64,000 nt of DNA from Halorubrum sp. 48-1-W (GCF_003287355.1 NZ_QMIM01000001.1:248001-312000), one strand, 5' to 3'; positions 24,767 to 33,265 are shown, counted from the stretch's first letter. Notes: generated by a model not told the origin, from the letters alone. Program-made: numbers and translations.

Positions 24767-25404
24767 ACGGGACGCAGGCGGTCCGCGGGTAAGTCGCGTT
24801 CGGATCGGGTGGGTCCGGTTCGTCGGGACCGTTCCTTTCCGACGGTTCTCGTACGGGATGGCCGTCATAGTTCGTATGCTAGTCGTACGGTTGCTTCGTG
24901 AGAGATCGGGGTGAACAGAAGCGGATCGTTGCTGGCAGGGTGAAGATCTCCAAAATCCCAGCTGTTCGGTACTACAGAGCAGTGAGTACGACTTCGGAGA
25001 ACACTTCCAAAGCCCCAGCCGCGAGGCGCGGAGCGCCTCTGGCAGCCGGCGGCTCTGCCGCCGGCGACTGCCCCTTTGAGTCCCACCCGAACGCACCGCA
25101 ACCGCACCTCACGCCTCCCCAGCCTCGTCGACCGGCCTCCGCGTTGCTCCGGCCGGTCGACTCCACCGGAAATCAGAGATTTCCGAGCAGTCGGCGCTTC
25201 GCGCCGACGACCTCGCGGGCGGTTCGCGCCCTCCAGGCGCTCACCGGCGCAGGGCGAGAGCGAAGCTCTCGCTTGAAGCCGGCGCGAAGCGCCGGCGACG
25301 CCACCGCGAATCGATAGCGTACTCATCTGTATTGACCGCAACCGTCTCGGGACCGATCCCCTCTCACGGGATTCATCGAAGCCGTCCGATCGGTCCGGAC
25401 CCGC
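24767..25404. repeat. 638-bp intergenic region holding dispersed hairpin repeat copy B
   Basis: No gene is visible. From about 25000 to 25300 there is a string of near-perfect hairpins: 25023-25039 (GAGGCGC/GCGCCTC), 25045-25065 (GCCGGCGG/CCGCCGGC), 25129-25159 (CGACCGGCC/GGCCGGTCG), 25167-25185 (CGGAAAT/ATTTCCG), 25191-25207 (TCGGCGC/GCGCCGA), 25254-25272 (GCGAGAG/CTCTCGC) and 25278-25296 (GCCGGCGC/GCGCCGGC). The signature 25108-25127 and the 53-bp core 25159-25211 are identical to copy A at 10 kb. This is the longest copy in the window. Confidence 0.88.
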
Positions 25405-26064
25405 TCACTCGACCGGGTCGAAGACGAGCACGTCGCCGGCCTCGACGTCCCGTTCCTCGGTCCACCGGTAGGTGACCTCGAGGACGTACTTCCCACGGCC
25501 GCTGTACGTCTGGTCCGTCCCGTCCTCGTCCGGGTCGGGTGCGGGCGCGTGATGGATCCCGGTGATGACGCCGTCGGCGTCCGCGAACACGATGTCGATC
25601 CCGAAGTCCATCTCGAGCATCCAGTAGCTCAGGTCTCGGACCGAGCCGTGGACGAACAGCATGCCGCGGTCCTCGGGGAGGGAGTCGGTGTCGCTCAGCC
25701 CGGTCCTGCGAAGGTCGTCCGTGTCCGCGACCGCCGCGGTCACCGAGCCGAGGACGTCGCCGTCGGCGGTCTCGACGCTGACGTCCCGCGTCTCGTAGTC
25801 CGCGTGGATCGGCTCGCTTTCGTCGCCCGCGTCGCTCCCGTTCTCGCCTTCGTCGTCGCTCTCGACCTCGTCGTTCCCGTCTCCTCCGTCGTCTCCGCCG
25901 TTGCCGGCGTCGTCGCCTCCGGCATCCCCCGCCCCGCCGGAGTCGCCGTCGGGCTCGTTCGACGGGGTTCGATCGAGGCAGCCGACGACCCCGACCGCCC
26001 CGAGCCCGCCGACGGCGCGGAGATAGCGGCGCCGGGTTCGGGAGTCGGATCCGGGGCGCTCCAT
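25405..26064 (-). CDS. Tat-exported lipoprotein with DUF192 domain
   Basis: The 219-residue protein starts with a twin-arginine signal (RTRRRYLRAVGG) and a lipobox ending in Cys29 (AVGVVGC). About 60 residues of Asp/Gly/Glu-rich linker (residues 35-85) come next. The C-terminal DUF192 domain (about 95-215) contains GLSDTDSLPEDRGMLFVHG, SYWMLEMDFGIDIVFAD and GKYVLEV, the usual family layout. DUF192 function is unknown. Expected location is the outer face of the membrane, lipid-anchored. A GGTTTATG box near 26091-26097 on the minus strand fits the ATG at 26064. Confidence 0.9.
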   Translation of the reverse strand: MERPGSDSRTRRRYLRAVGGLGAVGVVGCLDRTPSNEPDGDSGGAGDAGGDDAGNGGDDGGDGNDEVESDDEGENGSDAGDESEPIHADYETRDVSVETADGDVLGSVTAAVADTDDLRRTGLSDTDSLPEDRGMLFVHGSVRDLSYWMLEMDFGIDIVFADADGVITGIHHAPAPDPDEDGTDQTYSGRGKYVLEVTYRWTEERDVEAGDVLVFDPVE

Positions 26065-26414
26065 GGTTCGTGATCCCTCCGCGCTCCGGCGGCATAAACC
26101 GGTCGTCGACGGCGCGCCGTCGGCGATCCCCGCCGAGTCCGATCCGCGAACCGTCGATCGGTCCTATTTTCGCCGGTATGTTTGTGAGCCGAACACTACT
26201 GGAGAAGACCGATCGGCTGAGCCGATCCGACTGAACGACGGGAACCGGCGTTGCTACCGTCAACGACCTCTCGTTTCGGGGTACTGCTGTCCCAGTTCTC
26301 GAAAACATGCCGACGCGGCCACTCCGGATATGGATTGTCCCTTATCTTAAGTATGACTTATCTCATAAATCCTGGTAATAACAATGTACCGTCAGACGAG
26401 ACCCCTGACTCGTT
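26065..26414. other. 350-bp AT-richer intergenic region
   Basis: This stretch separates the divergent lipoprotein and beta-helix genes. The proximal part holds the lipoprotein promoter. The distal part (26330-26400) is distinctly AT-rich, with TTATCTTAAGTATGACTTAT and TCATAAATCC near the beta-helix gene start, and is likely its promoter region. I see no coding potential or structured repeat. Confidence 0.6.
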
Positions 26415-27761
26415 ATGCCTCGTTCAGGTGATGGGATATCACGCCGAAAAACGCTTCGAAGGGGTGGGATCGTGTTCGGAACCTCGATCATCGGACTCTC
26501 GTCCAGTTCGAGTACCGCGGTCGCGGAGCCGACCGAGATCGACGAGTGTACGACCCTCAGTGACGGCGAATACGTTCTCACCGAGGACATCTCTATAACT
26601 GGAGGTTGCTTTAGTATCGACAGCTACTCAGACGTCACGTTAGACGGCGATGGATACACCATCTCCGGCGACGGAACCGGTATTGGGATCTACGTCGGAT
26701 CGGACACTGATGCCCGGATTCGAAACCTGACCTTGGAGAACTTTGAGACTGGAATTTCTACAAGGAATCTTGACATTGATTTTGAAATATCTCTCGAAAA
26801 CATATCAGTAGTGAATAATAATAGAGGTATTGACGGGGATAGAAAACAGGAAATTAGTATAAAAAGTTCTATAATTAGTGATAATAGTACGGGTATTAGT
26901 GGTTCAGAGGGCTGTAATATATCAATAAACCAAAGTGACCTGAACAGGAACGACAACATCGCAGTCGCCGGCGGGACGGCGTCCTGGGTTGAACTGGAAG
27001 ACAGTTCCGTCAGAGACAACGGTTCGGGGATCAGCTCTGGGGAGGGAACGTTCGTGGACAGTATCATCTCCGACAACGATGGATACGGGATCGAGTTGAT
27101 CGGATTGGTGGCAAGTGCTGATCTTGGCGATACAACTATCGTCGGAAATACCATCCAGAACAACGCGGGGACGGGAATTAATTTCCTTTACAGTAACGGG
27201 ACCGTTCGAGAAAACGTGATCGCAAATAACAACAACGGCGTCATCATTTCGTACGATCAGGTCTACGCCTTTAACTCTCCGAACCACGAATTCATCGACA
27301 ATACCATCGAAGACAACGATGAATTCGGGATCCAGAATACAAAGAACGATCTTCCCTCTGACGTGGATACAACTGCGGTCGCAACCTGTAACTACTGGGG
27401 AGACCCCACTGGACCCCAACACGAGGATAATCCGGTAGAAGACCCCAGGGGGGACAAAGTCAGCGACGACGTCGAATTCGTCCCTTGGTCAGTGACCGAC
27501 GTAGTCGATAACGAGGCCACCTGTATCGGTGGAAAGACGATCGGTGACTTTCAAGACCCACCGACCGATCCGGACGGAGACGGTCTCTACGAGGATATCA
27601 ACGGAGACGGCGAATCGGACATCGTTGACGTCCAGGCCCTGTTCTCCAATATGGACGACGACACGATTCGGAACGATCCGGACGCGTTCGATTTCAACGA
27701 CGACGGTTCCGTCGACGTGATCGACGTACAAAAACTGTTCAACGAAGTATCAACCAACTGA
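26415..27761 (+). CDS. Secreted right-handed beta-helix protein with C-terminal dockerin-like domain
   Basis: The 448-residue protein has a Tat signal (ISRRKTLRRGGIVFG, then a Ser-rich hydrophobic stretch). Parallel beta-helix repeats of the NosD/pectate-lyase type (residues about 60-330) follow, with recurring NNxGI, DNSTGI and NNNGV turns. The C-terminal part (about 380-448) carries two dockerin-type calcium loops: DPDGDGLYEDINGDGESD with VDVQALF, and DFNDDGSVDVIDVQKLF. This pairing suggests an extracellular carbohydrate- or surface-associated protein held by a cohesin or by calcium. A segment around 26750-26930 has far lower GC than its surroundings and uses A/T-ending codons, so the gene looks recombined or acquired. 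Catalytic residues are not evident. Confidence 0.85.
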   Translation: MPRSGDGISRRKTLRRGGIVFGTSIIGLSSSSSTAVAEPTEIDECTTLSDGEYVLTEDISITGGCFSIDSYSDVTLDGDGYTISGDGTGIGIYVGSDTDARIRNLTLENFETGISTRNLDIDFEISLENISVVNNNRGIDGDRKQEISIKSSIISDNSTGISGSEGCNISINQSDLNRNDNIAVAGGTASWVELEDSSVRDNGSGISSGEGTFVDSIISDNDGYGIELIGLVASADLGDTTIVGNTIQNNAGTGINFLYSNGTVRENVIANNNNGVIISYDQVYAFNSPNHEFIDNTIEDNDEFGIQNTKNDLPSDVDTTAVATCNYWGDPTGPQHEDNPVEDPRGDKVSDDVEFVPWSVTDVVDNEATCIGGKTIGDFQDPPTDPDGDGLYEDINGDGESDIVDVQALFSNMDDDTIRNDPDAFDFNDDGSVDVIDVQKLFNEVSTN

Positions 27762-27903
27762 TTTCAGGATGTTCGACCAAACGAGCGGTGTACCGCCGTA
27801 TATTCTCTGTCTCGATCGGCTATCAAACGAGACGTAGGGCTCCCGGGGAACACGTGCCGAACCTCGTACGTTCCGTTCTACGAATCGAGATATGTGTAAC
27901 TCG

Positions 27904-28398
27904 TCATTCGAGACTTTCGACATATTCGTGATCCGCCGGTCCAGCCTCCGGTTTCTCTCCGTCGAGTCCGATCCGCCAGCCGTCGATCGCGGTCGGGTCC
28001 TCGAGGGCGGCCGCGAGCGTGGCGCGCACGTCGTCGACGTCGACCCCGTAGTAGTCCCCGGGGACGCCGTAGAGGTACTGTAACGCGGTCTCGAAGAGGC
28101 TACGCATGCCGTCGTCGTCCTCGAAGCCGACGCGCTTGTACGCGCCCGCGGCGACCTGGACCATCCCGTGGAGAAACGCGCTCTCGGTCGTGCCGCTGCC
28201 GTAGTTGTACCACTCGATCTCGAAACAGTCGTGTGACTCGTGGTACGCGCCGTCGTTGTACAGCCGGACGCCGTGGATCACCGCCCGCCGGAGCGTCCCG
28301 TGTTCCCACCCGTTGGACTCGATGCGGTCGCGCCGCCACCCGGCGGGTTCCCCCGAGACCGGCGGCGCGACGCTCGGGTCGCGGGTGTGCTCGTCCAT
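27904..28398 (-). CDS. DUF309 family protein
   Basis: The 164-residue protein matches DUF309. The diagnostic segment is [20 protein letters not shown] followed by FEIEW, with [13 protein letters not shown] further on, giving the family's conserved helical His/Glu cluster. Function is unknown; members occur in archaea, bacteria and plastids. A CTAACCG box (28425-28431, minus strand GGTTAG) is centred 27 bp before the ATG at 28398; ATG 28407 in frame would be too close. It is divergent from the histidine kinase gene. Confidence 0.86.
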   Translation of the reverse strand: MDEHTRDPSVAPPVSGEPAGWRRDRIESNGWEHGTLRRAVIHGVRLYNDGAYHESHDCFEIEWYNYGSGTTESAFLHGMVQVAAGAYKRVGFEDDDGMRSLFETALQYLYGVPGDYYGVDVDDVRATLAAALEDPTAIDGWRIGLDGEKPEAGPADHEYVESLE

Positions 28399-28477
28399 GC
28401 GACCCATCGCGTCGCTAGCGACCTAACCGTTTCGCGAGGACCGGTGTCCACTTACCGCTCGCTTCCGAGGTGTCGAC

Positions 28478-29623
28478 ATGGACGACCAGCGGGACCGGTA
28501 CGCGAGGGCCGTCGTCGACGCCATCCGCGACGGCGCGTACGTGCTCGACGCCGACCGGGTCCGGGTGTTCGCCAACGACCGCCTCCGGGAGGTGACGGAG
28601 TTCGGGGACGACCTCCTCCTCGCGAAACACCCCGAGCGGCTCGTCGAGGCGGGATACTGGTCCGAACCGGAGGCCGACCGGTATCGCGAGGCGATCGAGC
28701 GCGTCCTCGCGGGCGACTCACGGGAGGAGCGGATCCAGCTCACGACGACGCTGGGCGACGGGTCGTCGGTGACCACGGAGACGCGGCTCACCCCCCTGAC
28801 GACCGACGGACTCGACCGGACCGAGGCGGCGGGTCACGACCGAAGCGCCGACGAGGGACGAAGCAGCGACGACCGGGACGGCGACGAGGAACGGTCCGGC
28901 GACGACGAGGAAACGGGCGGGCCGATCGTCGGGGTCGTCGGGGTCATCCGTGACGTGACGGCTCGCGTCGAACACGAGCGCGAACTCGAGCGGCTCAACG
29001 AACGGCTCGAGCGGCTCGCCGGGTTCCTCTCACACGACCTCCGGAACCCGCTGTCGGTCGCGGAGGGATACCTCCATCTCGCCCGCGAGACCGGCGACGT
29101 CGAGCGGCTGGACGCCGCCGAGGACGCGCTCGACCGGATCGAGTCGCTGATCGACGACGCGTTGATGCTGGCGCGCGAGCCGGCCGCGATAGACGTCGCC
29201 GAGGCCACGGTCGACCTGGGCGACCTCGCGCGGGACTGCTGGGAGTCCGGGGACTTCGGCGAGCCACCGGCGGACGCGACGCTCGTCGTGGAGGACGCGG
29301 GACCAGTGCTCGCGGACCCGGGTCTCCTGCGGCGGGCGCTGGGGAACCTGCTCTCGAACGCGTTCGATCACGCCGGCGAGCGTCCCGCGGTTCGCGTCGG
29401 CGTCGACGACCGCGGCGTGTACGTCGCCGACGACGGTCCCGGAGTTTCCGCGGACGAACGCGGGGAAGTGACCGAGTTCGGCGTCTCGAAGGACGGCGGG
29501 ACCGGGATCGGGCTCGCGATCGTCGACCGCGTCGCGGCCGCACACGGCTGGACGCTGACGATCGGCGAGTCGCGGGAGGGGGGTTTCGAGGCGCGGCTGG
29601 TCGGCGCGAAACCGACGGAGTAA
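28478..29623 (+). CDS. PAS-domain sensor histidine kinase
   Basis: The 381-residue cytoplasmic kinase has an N-terminal PAS domain (residues 8-110, starting AVVDAIRDGAYVLDADRVRV). It continues with an Asp/Glu/Arg-rich insertion (about 113-147), the end of the PAS core (GVVGVIRDVTARVEHERELE) and a HisKA dimerisation helix with FLSHDLRNPLSVAEGYL (phospho-acceptor His186). The HATPase domain shows N-box NLLSNAFDHA, G1 VADDGPGV and G2 GGTGIGLAIVDRVA. No membrane helix or paired response regulator is present. It senses an unknown cytoplasmic signal. ACTTACC near 28450-28456 gives a leaderless start. Confidence 0.92.
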   Translation: MDDQRDRYARAVVDAIRDGAYVLDADRVRVFANDRLREVTEFGDDLLLAKHPERLVEAGYWSEPEADRYREAIERVLAGDSREERIQLTTTLGDGSSVTTETRLTPLTTDGLDRTEAAGHDRSADEGRSSDDRDGDEERSGDDEETGGPIVGVVGVIRDVTARVEHERELERLNERLERLAGFLSHDLRNPLSVAEGYLHLARETGDVERLDAAEDALDRIESLIDDALMLAREPAAIDVAEATVDLGDLARDCWESGDFGEPPADATLVVEDAGPVLADPGLLRRALGNLLSNAFDHAGERPAVRVGVDDRGVYVADDGPGVSADERGEVTEFGVSKDGGTGIGLAIVDRVAAAHGWTLTIGESREGGFEARLVGAKPTE

Positions 29624-29653
29624 AACGGTCCGGTGTCGAATCGTCGTCCGCGT

Positions 29654-29737
29654 GCGAGGGTAGCCAAGCCCGGAAACGGCGGCGGACTCAAGATCCGCTC
29701 CTGTAGAGGTCCGTGGGTTCAAATCCCTCCCCTCGCA
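29654..29737 (+). tRNA. tRNA-Leu (anticodon CAA)
   Basis: An 84-nt type II tRNA. Acceptor strand GCGAGGG (29654-29660) pairs with CCCTCGC (29730-29736), with discriminator A at 29737. The anticodon stem GCGGA / TCCGC encloses the loop CTCAAGA, giving anticodon CAA (reads UUG). The variable arm CCT-GTAG-AGG is the long arm expected of tRNA-Leu. The T-loop is TTCAAAT. The T-stem GTGGG / CCCTC contains a U-U mismatch at the second pair, where haloarchaeal tRNA-Leu usually has GTGGG / CCCAC. There is no intron and no encoded CCA. A TAAAAC box near 29620 lies upstream. Confidence 0.95.
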
Positions 29738-30083
29738 TGAGCGCGCCACAGCGCGTGAATGCGGAAGGCGCTCTCGGAGCGTTCTTCCCTCGCAAAAACT
29801 CCACTTCAGTATCGGACGGACAGCGGTTCCTTTCCGGTGGGCTAGCTTTCTACGAGGAGAGAATCCTGTCGTTCACGGCAGGGAGGATGTCACGCCATCC
29901 GTCCCGACGCTTCGGTTCCGACGTCCGACCGATACGTCCGGCTCCCCTGGGACCCTCCTTCGGATACGTTCTCGCCTGAAACGGCTGGTCGCTGAAGAGT
30001 GCGGACATACCGCTGAGTTACCCCGGTATATCTTTCCCGCTCGGACGGATAGGGAGTGACAGCGTCCGAAATCCGACTTCAGC
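29738..30083. other. 346-bp region after tRNA-Leu, nothing clearly coding
   Basis: Open frames exist on both strands but show no family resemblance, poor start context and no halophile-type codon bias. A TATA-like GGTATATC at about 30023-30030 could drive the small zinc-finger gene that starts at 30084. I found no tRNA-fragment repeat that would mark an integration site. Confidence 0.5.
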
Positions 30084-30239
30084 ATGATGCCACCCATCGT
30101 TCGTCGGTGTCCAAAGTGTGGTATAATACGGTGGAGTCGCCACTTCACGTTCGTGGTGACGGATACTGGGAGCCGGCTGGTCGAATGTCCCTCGTGTAAC
30201 TATCGGTTCAAACCAGCCGACGATCCGTCTCTCAATTGA
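30084..30239 (+). CDS. Zinc-finger mini-protein (51 aa)
   Basis: The frame ATG-ATG-CCA at 30084 encodes a 51-residue protein. CPKCG lies near residue 9 and CPSCNYRF near residue 36, giving a pair of CPxC knuckles around a short beta region (RHFTFVVTDTGSRLVEC). That spacing is typical of a single-zinc haloarchaeal mini-protein. The gene is short and easily missed. Function is unknown. It lies between tRNA-Leu and a TnpB remnant. Confidence 0.7.
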   Translation: MMPPIVRRCPKCGIIRWSRHFTFVVTDTGSRLVECPSCNYRFKPADDPSLN

Positions 30240-30284
30240 CCCCGCCGGGTGAATCCACGGGGAACGGCCACGTACGGACTACCT

Positions 30285-30863
30285 CACCTCGCCCAGCGAC
30301 GCGTGTATCGAGCCTCGAAACGGTAGCGGATCACGGATGCCTACCATGCGCAAGACGCACTGGTCCGTGACCTCGTCGAGCGGTTGTACGACGAAGGTGT
30401 GTCAACAGTGTATGTCGGTGACATTGAGGGCGTACTCTCGACACATTGGAAGCCCGAAGTAAACTCAAAAACGCACAACTTCTGGGCGTTTCGACGGTTC
30501 ACCGGTCGTCTCGAATGTGTCTGTGAGGAGTACGGAATCGAAGTCATTGAAGAATCAGAGTCATGGACAACCCAAGAGTGTCCAGAGTGCGGTGAGCGTG
30601 AGGAGACAGCGCGGAACGGCGACCTGTTCCGCTGCGTGTGTGGGTTCGAGGGACATGCTGATCTCAAGGCGAGCCAGCTGTTCCTCGAACGTGAGACTGG
30701 TACAGACGTACGGCTGATGGCTCAGCCCGTGTGCCTCGAGTGGGACGACCACGACTGGTCGGAGACACCATACTCTCCCGAGAGGGGAAGTCCCAAAGAG
30801 GAGCGCACAAACCGGAGTACCCGCCCAACGGTGGGGAATATTGCCTCCGTGGAATCGGCATAG
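30285..30863 (+). pseudogene. Decayed IS605/IS1341-type TnpB (C-terminal remnant)
   Basis: The C-terminal half of TnpB (RNA-guided endonuclease of IS200/IS605 elements) is recognisable: [30 protein letters not shown], the zinc-ribbon CPECG and [18 protein letters not shown] with the final RuvC Asp. In-frame sequence continues upstream of the first usable start (TTG 30384) but contains a TAG at 30324, and the N-terminal two thirds of the protein is absent. No TnpA or left end is visible. This is a dead remnant that still has its right end. Confidence 0.88.
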
Positions 30864-30914
30864 CCGACATCCCAACGGAGGAATCCCACGACTTCAGTCG
30901 TGGGAGGAGGTCAA
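30844..30914 (+). mobile_element. Right end of an IS605-type element (omega-RNA 3' scaffold)
   Basis: Downstream of the TnpB remnant are the paired elements CCTCCGT / ACGGAGG (30844-30850 with 30875-30881) enclosing CGGC / GCCG. After these comes the terminal hairpin CCCACGAC-TTCA-GTCGTGGG (30885-30904) and GAGGAGGTCAA. Hairpin plus GAGGxxGTCAA is the usual right end of haloarchaeal IS1341-type elements and is the 3' end of the TnpB guide-RNA scaffold. The element end coincides with the hel308 stop codon (TCA at 30911-30913 on this strand). Confidence 0.75.
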
Positions 30915-33265
30915 TCCACCCGAACCGTCCGAGTCGCGCGCACGGGCATCAGCGGCAGGTCGGGGAAGACCACCTCGACGACGAACTCCAACTCGTCGGC
31001 GTCGGGCGGGCCGAACACGCCGACCGGCATCGTCGTCTCCCCGTCGAGGTACGTCGAGTTCTCGGTCATCTCCACGCCGTTGACGGTGACCCGGATCCCG
31101 ACGCGCGCGCCGCCGCCCGCGGTCGAGACGCCGACCTCCCGGAGTTCGTTCTCGCCGACCGCGATGGCGTCGGGGAACCCGCCCCAGTCGACCTCGATCC
31201 GCGGGCACTCCCGGGCTGCGTCGAGGACCCGCTCGGCGACGGAGTCGCTCATCCCGGCGTTCTCCAGCGTGCCCGCACCCGCCTCGACGACCGCGGACGG
31301 CGAGGTGAGACCGGCGTTCGCGAGCCGCTCGGCGCGGCCGGAGCCGACCCCCTCGACGGCGGTGAGCGCGACCGCCTCGCGGGAGACGCCGTGTTCGACC
31401 CGGGCTTCGACCCGACACGCGAGGTTGGCCGCCCGGGGACCGGCGAACCGGTCGAGGAACTCCGAGAGCGCGGCGAGCAGCCGGAGCCCGTTCTGTCGGA
31501 TCACCCACGCGTCCGACCGGAGGTCCGACGGCATCGAGTCGGCCATCCCCGCGAGCAGGATGGCGAACACCTTCCGGTGGCCGTCCTCGAGGTCGGTGTC
31601 GTGACCCTCGAGGACCCGATCGATCGCGTCGGACTCCGCGGCGCGCGCGGAGACCGAGTCGAACTCGCCGGCGGCGGCGACCGTCTCGAGCACCGCGTCG
31701 ACGGTGAGCCGGTCGCGGTCGGCGAGGTCGCGGAACTGCCGGGCGGTCTCGAGGCGCATGTAGTACTTCGAGGCGAGCCGGCCGAGCGTCGTCGGCTCGA
31801 CCGCGAGGTCGTCGCCGGCCGCGACGAACCCTTCGTCGACGAGCGAGTCGAGGGTGTCGCGGACGCGGTCGCGGAGCCCCTCGAAGCCGTATTCTGCGGG
31901 CTCCGAGCGCGCGCGGACGTAATAGAAGGTCGTCTCCAGCCACTCCATCACGTCCTCGAGTCCACGGATCGTCCCCATCGCGACCTCGGCGTTGAGGTGT
32001 GACTCCAGCTCCGCTGCCAGCTGTGATTCGATCTCTTTGCCCTCCCGGAGGAGCCGTCGGTACTTGTCGGCGTCCGCGCGGTCGCACACCACCCAGCCGT
32101 ACCCGACGTCGTCGTAGCCGGGGCGGCCCGCCCGCCCGAGCATCTGGAGGACGTCGAGCGGCGAGATGTCCGTCTCGCCCTCCAGCGGGTCGTGATACTT
32201 GGTGTCGCGGATCACGACACACCGCGCCGGGAGGTTCACGCCCCACGCGAGCGTGGACGTCGAGAAGAGCAGCTTGATCTTTCCCCGCTTGAACCACTCC
32301 TCGACGCGGTCGCGGTCGCCCTTCGCGAGCCCGGCGTGGTGGAAGCCGACGCCGTCGAGGACGGACTGTCGGAGCGTGTCGTTCGACAGCTCCGTCGCCT
32401 CGTTGTGGAAGTCGTAGTCGCCCCGCGAGTCGATCGGGACGTCCCGCTCCGTGATCTCGTCGCGCGCCTTCTTCGCAGCCTGGACCGTGTCCTGTCGCGA
32501 GGAGACGAACACGAGCGCCTGGCCGTCCTCGCGGACGTGCGGCTCGGCAAGGTCGAGCGCGCGGTAGAGCCGGCGGTACTTGTCGGCGAAGGCGTTCGAG
32601 CCGTGGCTGTACGTCTTGACGCCCGTCTCGAGTTCGACCGGACGGTACTCGTCGCCGAACGAGTAGGTGGTCTCCGGGGGCGCGTCGAGCCACTCGGCCA
32701 CGTCGTCGACGTTCGGCATCGTCGCCGAGAGCGCGACGACGCGGGGGTCCTGGAGCCGCCGGAGTCGCGAGACGGTCACCTCGAGTACCGCCCCGCGCTT
32801 CTCCGAATCGAGGAGGTGTACCTCGTCGATCACGACGCAGTCGACGTCGGTGATGAAGCTGTAGCGCGCGGAGTCGTGTTTCCGGGTCGCGCTGTCCGCC
32901 TTCTCGGGCGTCGTGACGAGGACGTCGGCGCGCTCGGCCCGCCGCGGGTTGAGGTCGCGCTCGCCGGAGACGACGTACACCGAGTAGCCCAACTCCTCGA
33001 ACCGCTCCCACTCGCTCTCCTTCTCGTTCGTGAGCGCACGCAGGGGGGCGATGAACAGCGCCGTCCCGCCCGCAGCGAGGGTCTTACAGATCGCGAGCTC
33101 GGCGAGCGCGGTCTTCCCCGAGGCGGTGGGCGCGGACGCGACGACGTTGTGGTCGGTCTCGAAGATCCCGGGGAGCGCCTCGCGTTGCATCCGGTTGAAC
33201 TCCTCGAACCCGAAAGCGTCGGCGAACTCCGGTACCGCGTCCGCGACCTTCACGCCGAACCACAT
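30911..33265 (-). CDS. hel308: ATP-dependent DNA helicase Hel308 family
   Basis: The 784-residue Ski2-like superfamily 2 helicase unwinds lagging-strand forks and assists recombination repair in archaea. Walker A APTASGKT is at 45-52, DEVH at 147-150, SAT at 180-182, and motif VI is in QMLGRAGRPGYDDVGYG. A winged-helix and ratchet domain follow, then a helix-hairpin-helix (LTAVEGVGSGRAERLANAG). The last 110 or so residues form an additional beta-rich domain (VRVTVNGVEM-type, ending MPVRATRTVRVD) like the Sec63/Brr2 immunoglobulin-like fold, instead of ending at the usual HhH region. I used the ATG at 33265 (MWFGVKVADA); the open frame upstream is low-complexity. The stop codon coincides with an IS right end. 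Confidence 0.92.
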   Translation of the reverse strand: MWFGVKVADAVPEFADAFGFEEFNRMQREALPGIFETDHNVVASAPTASGKTALAELAICKTLAAGGTALFIAPLRALTNEKESEWERFEELGYSVYVVSGERDLNPRRAERADVLVTTPEKADSATRKHDSARYSFITDVDCVVIDEVHLLDSEKRGAVLEVTVSRLRRLQDPRVVALSATMPNVDDVAEWLDAPPETTYSFGDEYRPVELETGVKTYSHGSNAFADKYRRLYRALDLAEPHVREDGQALVFVSSRQDTVQAAKKARDEITERDVPIDSRGDYDFHNEATELSNDTLRQSVLDGVGFHHAGLAKGDRDRVEEWFKRGKIKLLFSTSTLAWGVNLPARCVVIRDTKYHDPLEGETDISPLDVLQMLGRAGRPGYDDVGYGWVVCDRADADKYRRLLREGKEIESQLAAELESHLNAEVAMGTIRGLEDVMEWLETTFYYVRARSEPAEYGFEGLRDRVRDTLDSLVDEGFVAAGDDLAVEPTTLGRLASKYYMRLETARQFRDLADRDRLTVDAVLETVAAAGEFDSVSARAAESDAIDRVLEGHDTDLEDGHRKVFAILLAGMADSMPSDLRSDAWVIRQNGLRLLAALSEFLDRFAGPRAANLACRVEARVEHGVSREAVALTAVEGVGSGRAERLANAGLTSPSAVVEAGAGTLENAGMSDSVAERVLDAARECPRIEVDWGGFPDAIAVGENELREVGVSTAGGGARVGIRVTVNGVEMTENSTYLDGETTMPVGVFGPPDADELEFVVEVVFPDLPLMPVRATRTVRVD

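Noticed and set aside
29654-30863. Integration of an element at tRNA-Leu
   Set aside because: I found no second copy of the tRNA 3' end to serve as an attachment site and no integrase; the TnpB remnant has its own right end unrelated to the tRNA.
30894-33011. A 705-codon frame on the minus strand overlapping hel308
   Set aside because: It is a shifted frame of hel308 with Arg-rich composition and no motifs; hel308 in the correct frame is unambiguous.
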